64,000 nt of DNA, taken from assembly GCA_932294295.1 (NCBI GenBank), contig OW028575.1, positions 41,388,753-41,452,752 on the forward strand, in the 5' to 3' direction. This stretch comes from Alitta virens. Taxonomy: Eukaryota; Annelida; Polychaeta; Phyllodocida; Nereididae. Under the pieces are notes generated by a model. It did no database searches. It was not told the DNA's origin and worked only from the letters and a program-made list of their open reading frames with translations. The position numbers and the translations under genes are program-made. Below, one piece after another: positions 56,210-64,000 of the stretch; within the stretch, counting starts at the first letter, position 1; every line of letters starts with the position of its first letter.

Positions 56210-56835
56210 TCGGACATGAGTAACATGAAACTTGTCTCTTAAAGATTGCATTAATTTACTGTTGCTGTCATCGCCCTGGTAATTCAATTTCTTTCCCTTT
56301 TACTGTATTGTTTACATTCACGTTGGTTACAAGAGGTTTAATGTACAGGAAACCTAAACAATGATTATTTTTCTTAAACCCATATGGCTTTTCAATTCAA
56401 AGGGTTTATTGACCATACGTAGTATTAGACATTTTTCGAATAAAAACTTAAACTGCTTAATAAAGAGTACATGGTGGCCTGATGCCTTGTAGCTGTTAAT
56501 GATCGTTGTTATAATAGAGTTAATGAAAGTTGTAAACAATCTCACAATCCATTCTTGAAATCACAGCAACTTGCAATTACCCAAGCAAAGGAGATAATTG
56601 AAATTTGTCAACGGTGTTTCTAAGTTAAAAGATTAATTTTAATTTTTAATAAGTAGCCTAAATATCTAGATTCGTAATATAAATGCATTTAGTAAAAGGA
56701 CTTTTTTTTTAAAATCTGACATACGTAGTGTTTTATTATATAGCATAATTTTACACATATTCTATATATTTCCCCTCTAGGCCTATTGTATTTTTGGCAT
56801 TTTCTAAATTATTTCTATTATCACCTAAAACTGTC

Positions 56836-57066
56836 CAGTTGGCGACATCACCTACGTCATCGCTAACGTGGTTGCTGCAAAAGCATCATTTGAGCAAGTT
56901 ATTTAGATATGACATTAGCGCAATGGCTAGAAAAGTTGCTATACGTTGTGTGTCTATCTTTTAAGAATGAGTAAACCGTTTCGAACTTTTTTGCAATAAA
57001 AAATACTTCTTATCTTTTGTGTGCATCACGTAAGTAATGTCGTCACGTAGGAGATGTTGCCAACTG
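56836..57066. mobile_element. Small TIR-bounded MITE, 231 bases
   Basis: Left CAGTTGGCGACATCACCTAC then GT, right ACGTAGGAGATGTTGCCAAC then TG, inverted with two mismatches over 22 bases. Further CGTCA/ACGTGATG pairing continues inward. No coding. Target duplication not identified. Confidence 0.7.
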
Positions 57067-58433
57067 CACCCAAATAATAGCTGAATTTGCAAGTAAAATG
57101 AGCTATATATATCTATCAGGTTGCAGCTTTTTATGCATCCCGAGGAACATCATTTACACAACGTGAAAAAATTGAGGAAAATGTGCAGATCTCACTTACC
57201 TGAAGTTCAGAGTTCGTTTGGTCGTTTGGTCAATCTATGCCCCTTTTATACTTTCAGTTCCGTTCCAGTAATTCACCTTGGACATTGTGATACTGACTTA
57301 ATGTCACGAAGATCCCTTAAACGCCAGTCTTAATTTAAGGCAGCTTTGACTGCGATTTGATGAAATTACATGTTATATAATTGTGGAGTGTCACCATCGA
57401 GTTACCATTGGTTACCATTTTTTGTCTTAATAGTCAAATAAGTATTGAGCAGATTTTATATCTTGTTTTACAAATAAATGCAAGTACAAATAGTAATTAT
57501 GAAGAGCCAAAATGGGAAAATCTGTAGACATGTTCGACAGTCCCAAATGGTATTAGGGAGAAAGTCCATATTATGAGCACCCTAAGAAACAAGCTGCGTA
57601 ACATTTAGGAATTAAGCGGTATCATCTTAACCTTTTCTGGAATAGTTAATCACTGTTACAACTAATATAGAAAGATCTTAGGTTGAAAAAGTTAAGAGCA
57701 CGATTGTATTATTTTATTCATAAATATGCACTCATAAAATATCCTATAAAAAATGTATTGTTTGAACATGAAGATTAAATGGAGCATGAAAAAATACGTA
57801 GACTTCATGTGGAATAGGCTCTGTATGCCATATTCATAACATTTTTGAGTTATTTAAACATTCAGATACCAAAACAATAAATCATTACAGGTATATTTAC
57901 CATCAATGAACATTTAGTTACATACATACATTACATATATTTTTATTGTCCGTAGTAGAGGACGATTTTGTGAATGATTAAGTAAGCTAATTCATTAATA
58001 TTTATTTATTAAAATATTTTAAATGGGCAGCACCATCAGTAATAAGTTAATAACCGTTTTTCGTGTGGCCCAATAAATACAATAAAACGATATCGACATG
58101 TATTATACGGCTATCAGAAATCCTAGCTTCTGATTGGCTGAGAGCTGTGCAATATTTTCATATATTGCATGGCTATATTGCACGGTACACTTTAGGTGGC
58201 GAAATAGGCCCTTTCTAAGTATGAAGAAATCATTATACCTTTGTATTTAAGTGAGTAAGAGCGCAACCTCTTTCATTAAACAATGTACCTTTGCTTTGTT
58301 GCTCAATACAGAAAAAAAAATTATAAATGAAAATATCGATTAAAAGAGTAAGAAAATAATGATAATCAAGGTTTCAGAGGACTATTCACACTGTTAGCTG
58401 CACTCTAAACAGCCCTTTTTCTTAAACTGAAAC

Positions 58434-58435
<2 letters not shown>

Positions 58436-58478
<43 letters not shown>
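58436..58478. repeat. TA dinucleotide run
   Basis: About 20 TA copies. Confidence 0.97.
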
Positions 58479-58480
<2 letters not shown>

Positions 58481-59007
58481 CTGCACAGTGTCTCGTGCAA
58501 TATCTGTTTTCTGTTCAATTATGTTAAATTAGTTGAGTAAATTTTAGCCATGACATTTTTTTAAATACCTTTTAATCAGCGCAATCTGTTTAACTAAAGG
58601 CAACACTAGAAACCAATTAATCTACATAATCAATTCATGAAAAGTGACAATCAATTTTCATACAAAGACAATCGTAGCACACTGTACACATTTTAATTTA
58701 GAAGCTTAGCTAATGAGCTCAGCAACTTGTTTTTCAGATGGCCTTAACCTAAATATAGCGAATTAAGAATGTATTTAAAGTACCAATTATCATGAATGCG
58801 TCGTGCCTTAAGGGTTGGCGAGAGGGCAAAGACATTGTCTTGGAGAGGGTCAGTAACTGGATCGTGACAGAAGCCCAGAGCATTGTAAACAAACCACGCG
58901 CGATCAAGGCATGGTAAGCCCCGCCCCCTTCCCCCATTCCTCCATTTACCAACAGTTATCTTAACCCCCCCCCCCCCCCCCCCCCACTTTACCAACAGTT
59001 ACCTCAT

Positions 59008-59063
59008 TATAAAAGAACCGATCGACCAGAACAAAATCCAGTTGTTCGAATCTGTTCAAGCAG
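59008..59063 (+). promoter_or_regulatory. TATA box and non-coding first exon of YHYH gene 2
   Basis: TATAAAAG at 59008-59015 is followed about 30 bases later by a short leader ending TTCAAGCAG at 59063 and the donor GTAAGA. The matching acceptor is TTATTTTAG at 59736, 19 bases before the ATG. This reconstructs a leader exon of roughly 26 bases and an intron of 673 bases. Inferred from signals only. Confidence 0.5.
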
Positions 59064-59755
59064 GTAAGACTTTTGGCACAGACAATTAAGTTAGATACAG
59101 GCATGCATAAAAGTGTTTATAAACATCTAAATATACTAGCTAAAAGTTTAAATTGCACACACTACACACTAGTTCTTTTATAAATATAGACTCAGACTCA
59201 GAAACACATTTATTATTTTATTCTGCTGTACATTACATCCGTACATATCAAACATTCATACATCAAAAAAATGTTTTAAAAATCGTACACAGCAAGGGAG
59301 ACCTTCCATGGCCAGCAAGGCCGCTGCAGATAGGCCACCCTGATGTATAACATTGAAATATATAATGTATATTATAAATAATTGATTATATTGTGAAAAA
59401 ATTATTATATTGTGAAAATTTGTCTATCTCTTGGTAAAAAAAAGGAAAAAAAGTTTTCAATGTCAAAGAAGAAATTAAATTTGAAATTTTGCCTTTTAAA
59501 TGTTATTGTCGCAGCACTGTTGTCTTGGGACTTGTCCAAAATGGCCAGGAGTCAGTGACAGACGCAATGATGATATTTTAAAAGGACATATTATTTGAGC
59601 TTTCAGACTTGTTGATTTAAATTCATTTGTCAATTGACTATAAATTTGTTTAATTGGTATAAAGTAGTTCTAAATGCCTGGTCTATTTTGTTTCATACCG
59701 TCAAGTAATATCTACATTCTTATTGTATTATTTTAGACAATTTGAATTTGGCGCC

Positions 59756-62086
59756 ATGTTGGTGAAGATATGTGTGTGCTTGCTGGTGGCGGCATCTTGC
59801 GTTAATGGCTTGCTCTATAAAGAAGCAGTACAGTTCACATCAACCTCTGATTGCACTGTGGATAGTGGAAGAACAGCAGCAAGCACGATTGCCAGCTACA
59901 ACAGAAGACAGGAGACGACAACAATCACAACAAACCACCTGCCTAATCACCACTGGGAATGTGTAAGTAGCTGAAAAATTCAAAAATAGGATACAAATTT
60001 GTACCTTAAAGGTGCACTGTCTGTCAAATTTGCACATTAAAATAATGATATAAATCAATACTGCCATCTTGTTTCATGATATATTTTACCATTTCATGCC
60101 AATTTTTTGGTCAACAATTTAGTATTAGTTTTTCATGCCATCAAAAACTCAATATGTAAACAAACCAAGTGATGACGTTACAATACTGAACAATGGTAAT
60201 GATGTCATTTCCATTGTGTTTCCAATGTTTTGGTCTGGATTTTCTCTCAATGTATAATTTATTTTTTTGTAATTAATTTCTGATAAAATCATTAGATCAC
60301 ACAAATTTAGTGTGATTAATAAAGGTTATTTATGAACTATTTGATTGAGTCTTACAAAATCGCAAATTTGACAGACAGTGCAGCTTTAAATAACTTTATA
60401 CAAATTTAATTACATGTAGGCCACCTATATTCAAATGACTACCTGTAACCTGTAATAAGCAGTTATCATAGATAATAAATTTAATCATCTCCGTTTAAAA
60501 TGACAATAAACCACCTCTTAGTTCAACTACCAAAATATTCAGTAAATGTAAATTATTTTGTTAAATGAAATGAAATATTGAATTGGAGAAGTTAGCATTG
60601 ATGTGTCAGGAAAGGTTGCATAAACTTATTAGATTTTTCATCCCTCAGGTGAATCCGAACGAACCAGCAGCATCAGATAGGACTTACACATTCAGCGAAA
60701 CGACAATCTTGGAAGACGACGAGGTCTACTGTCTGCCCCAGGGTCCCATCGGCATTGCCAAGAATGGGGTGCGAATCTTCAATCCAACTACTTCCGAAGG
60801 GCTAAATGCCGCTGAGCTGGAAGTCATGGACTGCAATGGGGGACACAGTGACAAATCTGGCACCTATCACTACCATTCACTTCCAGACAATGACGTCATC
60901 TATGACTCAGCTGACTCCTCTCCTCAGTTCATAGGTGTCGCTTTTGACGGTAACCCCATTTACAGGTATGGAGAATAAGCATTGAGTACCATTTGAAGGC
61001 TATGATCTATGCAAAAAGACTCACTTTATGAATACAATATTCGCGTTATAAAAGGTAATTTCATGCGATTCGTGTAAGTAGAAGTGATCTATACTCAAAA
61101 TCACAATTCGCCTCTTCACCAGAATTTGCCACTCCTACAATGGCAATAAATATTCATGCAATTAACGCATGCATTATGAAAGAAGTTGTGATGCAACGAT
61201 TCACATAATTATTACTCAGTAAGGAGTTTTTAAGCAAATTGGTTGAATAACCAACAAAAAACCACTATACTTTGAACAGTTCTTTTATTCTATCCGTTTT
61301 AGTGCGGGAGCAAATATGAACATGGATGATTTAGACATTTGCCATGGGACCTACGTGAATGGGAGATACAGGTACATAGCTTCCACTGACCACTTTCCCT
61401 ACTTCCTGGGCTGCTACAGGTCTGCTCCTCAAGTCAACAGTGCTTCTCAGCAAGGAAAATGCACAGGTGAGAGACTAGAAAAAGATTCACTTCAGCTGTA
61501 TTAAATAAGTATTTAAGTTAATTCATGTGTCAAACGAAAAATACATACTGAGAGATGAGATTTGCTTTGTGTAGGATTGGCACACACCGCATGGACAAAC
61601 TACGTTTAATAATTAATTTCAATCATAACAGTTTATTAAGCCATAATGTTTACAAATGATAAAACAATCGTAGGCTTATATAAACATTAAATATACAAAT
61701 GGACAAAAACATAGGATACAGTATACGGGTAATTTTAAAATGTACAAAAAAATATCCTATTTCGCAGTGTGCTTGCTACCTGTTATATCGTTCGGTATTA
61801 GTTTTCATAACAATGTAGGAAATATTCCAAATACGGCTGTGTTGACATATAACATTGCCTTACAGGAATGACAGCAGGGTCATCGTGTACTTGCGAAAAG
61901 GGCATTGTGTCAGCCAAGAAGAGGTCGCTCAGTCCTAAGTTCTCTCACAAAACCAAGAGGAAGACTTGTGATGGTGGGTACTGTGGGTCTGGCAATGGAG
62001 ACTGCAATACTAAGAGAAGTCAAGCAAATGACCTTTCCAAGAAAGAGGAGTTACTCAAGGCTCTATTGGATCTGCTGCAGAAGTAA
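59756..62086 (+). CDS. YHYH-domain secreted protein 2, four coding exons, 302 aa
   Basis: Coding exons 59756-59962, 60649-60965, 61303-61466 and 61866-62086 sum to 909 bases with continuous phases. Signal peptide of about 18 residues (MLVKICVCLLVAASCVNG), so the protein should be secreted. A short N-terminal part ends NHLPNHHWEC (60-69). The YHYH domain core is CLPQGPIGIAKNGVRIFNP (97-115), MDCNGGHSDKSGTYHYH (129-145, YHYH at 142-145), FIGVAFDGNPIY, LDICHG (185-190) and YRYIASTDHFPYFLGCY (197-213). The tail is basic and Cys-containing (CTCEKG, KKRSLSPKFSHKTKRK, CDGGYCGSGNGDC) and ends in a helix LKALLDLLQK. Several His and Asp residues in the core could bind a metal, an inference. The start is set by the signal peptide and by a splice acceptor 19 bases upstream. 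Intron 1 carries a TTAA-flanked MITE. Confidence 0.92.
60006..60389. mobile_element. TTAA-flanked MITE, 376 bases, in YHYH gene 2 intron 1
   Basis: TTAA (60006-60009) then AGGTGCACTGTCTGTCAAAT. The right end ATTTGACAGACAGTGCAGCT is followed by TTAA (60386-60389). The TIRs match over about 23 bases with one mismatch. A piggyBac-like footprint, non-coding. Confidence 0.8.
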
Positions 62087-62268
62087 TTGAGGATTGGCTC
62101 AGCGTCAGATTTCATCATAAAACCGCTACAGATATGTTAACAGTTCTAATTAGTTCAAAATGGAACTTTTTTTTAAATCAACGAATGAAGTTTAAAATTA
62201 TGTTAAAAGCAACATAAGAATATATTTTAACAATTGTTTGGTGTACAAGTGGATTGTAAAATTACCCA

Positions 62269-62274
62269 ATAAAA
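62269..62274 (+). terminator. Poly(A) signal of YHYH gene 2
   Basis: AATAAA followed by an A run, 183 bases after the stop codon. Confidence 0.6.
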
Positions 62275-62462
62275 AAAAAAAATAAGGAAGAGATACAGAA
62301 ATAGTTTTTTGTTGATAGCAATAGAGGAAAGTTCAACATTAGATTTTTATTGTCAATTTCTTAATGCTTCAGCAGTTTGTAATCTTTTTTTTTGGTCATA
62401 AATGTATATTACTTAAAACAGAAGTGTGCAATACACTGTGTAATACACTGTGCAATACACTA

Positions 62463-62608
62463 TACAATTGCACAATGGTTACATGTGAGACATGAAGATA
62501 TGTACACCCGAAAATGTCAATGTATAACGAGCCAGATAGGCCGAGTTGTACATAACATTGTGGGTGTACATATCTCATGTCTCATAATGTAACCATTGTG
62601 TAATTGTT
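62463..62608. mobile_element. Foldback hairpin element, about 145 bases
   Basis: The left arm ACAATTGCACAATGGTTACA continues to ATATGTACACCC. The right arm GGGTGTACATATCTCATGTC continues to CCATTGTGTAATTGT. They mirror each other over about 45 bases with few mismatches around a 50-base centre. Confidence 0.75.
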
Positions 62609-63648
62609 TTGTACAACTCAACTGCATCCAAAAGTCAATAAAAATTTATACTTTCCAATTATTCTACTTCTCCATGACGATTCACGCTGCGTCTAAAAAT
62701 CGTCTAAATCACACATCAGATAGATGGCGATCTTAGCTTTCGGAAAATGTTAGTATTTTTCAAATCGGATGAAAACTCACGGAGTTATTAACTAAAATAT
62801 ACGAGTACGTCAGACCGCCATTACCAGGCTCTATCCCACTTTCTGCCAGACTACCAATTGCAGCGCGGTATGGCTCATAACTGTTGTACATGAGGATTTG
62901 TAAAACGGCGTACCTAATGCTAAATTGCACTGGTGAGTGGTACAATGGGCAATACACCGCATGTACAGCAATATTGAATCATTCAGTCCTTTCATGATTA
63001 ACACAAATAACGAGAACTAGGAATTACAGTTGGCAGAAAAAATAATCATCATTAATACATGTAGCTCTTGTAGACACCCAATGCGACGTGCAACGAATGG
63101 GCAATACCGATAACTAAGGTTAGCAGAATGAATTGAAATTAGAAGGTTATTTAAAGTGAGTTAGGGAGATAAAAAGGTTCCAATGCATGTTCGTAAGTGC
63201 AAATTGGAGTGAGAGAAAAAAAAGGCCTAATTTTAGGTCATTGGTATTTTTTTTTTAAATACCATGCAGAGCACGTGGATCCCTTTTAAAACTAACATTG
63301 TTGTTTGTTAAATCCCTCTAAGAAGAATACAAAAAGTATCATGGTGGAATATAACCAAGCATTTATTTGATGGTTCACAATCGTTTCATGTGAAGTACTA
63401 AACAAATTAAAACTCTTAAGTCCTCTTTAGTCCTCTTCAATGAGAATGTAGTTCTAAAGGGAATTGGTTGGATTTAAGGATGAGGTTAATATATTCATGT
63501 AGTCTTAAGTTTTGTTTGTCTTATTCGATTCAGGGAGACTCAAATCCAGTCAAGCAGGCTGAGTCTTGCTATGACGCCACATAGTAATAGTAACATAGCT
63601 GCATGCAAATCTTGGGTAGCATCGCCAAAAATGTTAATGTCACTCGTG

Positions 63649-63948
63649 TCAAAACACATAAACCTCAGTTATCATTTGCACTTCCTTCCGGTGGTTACTT
63701 CTGACGAGTAGTTGGCTTGATGGAGGGCAGGTGGCGCCACAGACTGCATATCCGGAGTATGTCGTTTTATCTGTGTAGTGCATCGTGCACTCTTTGTAGC
63801 AACAACCGGAAGCACATGCTTTGGCTACGACTTCATAATCAGAGCAATCAAAAGAGTTCTGTATTATGAAATACATCGTAGAAGTTTTAGTCATTTTCAG
63901 ATTAATTTTAACTTCAATGGCCTCCAATGAATTTCCAGAGGTGCGCAC
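63649..63948 (-). CDS. Probable last exon of an unidentified cysteine-rich protein
   Basis: A minus-strand frame ends at the TGA at 63649 and is open through at least 63948. The first ATG-encoded Met lies about 19 residues in, so the true 5' limit is probably a splice acceptor or lies beyond the window. The most notable part has closely spaced cysteines: FDCSDYEVVAKACASGCCYK, then ECTMHYTDKTTYSGYAVCGA and TCPPSS, followed by a basic tail. The Cys spacing and absence of hydrophobic helices suggest an extracellular disulfide-bonded module. I do not recognise the family. It could also be a chance frame. Confidence 0.4.
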   Translation of the reverse strand: MRTSGNSLEAIEVKINLKMTKTSTMYFIIQNSFDCSDYEVVAKACASGCCYKECTMHYTDKTTYSGYAVCGATCPPSSQLLVRSNHRKEVQMITEVYVF

Positions 63949-64000
63949 ACCACTAGATTCACTTCCGTCCTTGAGGTCACTTATTAAGGTCTGGTCAACT

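Larger units (their letters stand above)
54446..58999. other. Region between the divergent YHYH genes, no host gene recognised
   Basis: Contains a LINE relic (54650-55315), a dispersed 0.3-kb repeat (55943-56209), a TIR-bounded small element (56836-57066), a TA run (58436-58478) and a poly-C tract (58966-58985). The upstream promoter of YHYH gene 1 should lie here. A splice acceptor CTTTCAG just before 54466 suggests that its 5'UTR is split. Confidence 0.5.
62087..63648. other. Intergenic region after YHYH gene 2
   Basis: Apart from the poly(A) signal and the hairpin element at 62463-62608 there is nothing I can assign. No coding exon is seen. Confidence 0.5.

Overview
The window is eukaryotic nuclear DNA. 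It has GT-AG introns, AATAAA signals, non-LTR retrotransposon remains, PIF/Harbinger elements and many small foldback (MITE-like) elements in an AT-rich background. Gene content (SLC13 carriers, a Golgi-type carbohydrate sulfotransferase, secreted YHYH-domain proteins) points to a bilaterian animal, most likely a marine invertebrate deuterostome or lophotrochozoan. The sequence alone does not settle which. Exon coordinates were built by hand from splice sites, reading-phase continuity and comparison between paralogs.

Layout. 1-940 (minus): 5' part of an apparently intronless carbohydrate sulfotransferase. 5106-12902 (plus): 13-exon SLC13 cotransporter A (618 aa). 12903-44825: about 32 kb without a recognised host gene, filled by repeats. 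In order it holds a TTAA-flanked element, a TTACTTAG minisatellite, a four-copy 1.75-kb tandem array, a complete 4.8-kb Harbinger transposon (MADF gene and convergent, stop-interrupted transposase), a degenerate AATATTGT-module field, a decayed second MADF gene split by another element, LINE remains, a tRNA-derived SINE, and a TAG/TTC-type trinucleotide tract. 44826-52035 (plus): 13-exon SLC13 cotransporter B (604 aa), a head-to-tail paralog of A with nearly identical exon lengths. 52449-54445 (minus): YHYH-domain gene 1, tail-to-tail with SLC13 B, carrying two apparent 1-bp frameshifts. 59756-62086 (plus): intact YHYH-domain gene 2 (302 aa), divergent from gene 1. 63649-63948 (minus): probable last exon of an unidentified cysteine-rich protein.

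The host genes look like two local duplications (SLC13 A/B and YHYH 1/2) that were later separated and invaded by mobile DNA. SLC13 proteins would bring dicarboxylates or sulfate into cells with sodium. The sulfotransferase would modify glycans in the Golgi. The YHYH proteins would be secreted. Nothing here shows that they act in one pathway.

Points most worth a second look: an about 830-bp imperfect palindrome between the two convergent Harbinger genes; an exact four-copy 1.75-kb array with diverged relatives elsewhere in the window; an orientation-switching field of CACAGCC/GGCTGTG hairpins inside an SLC13 intron; the paired frameshifts in YHYH gene 1; and several MITE families identifiable by matching ends and target-site duplications.
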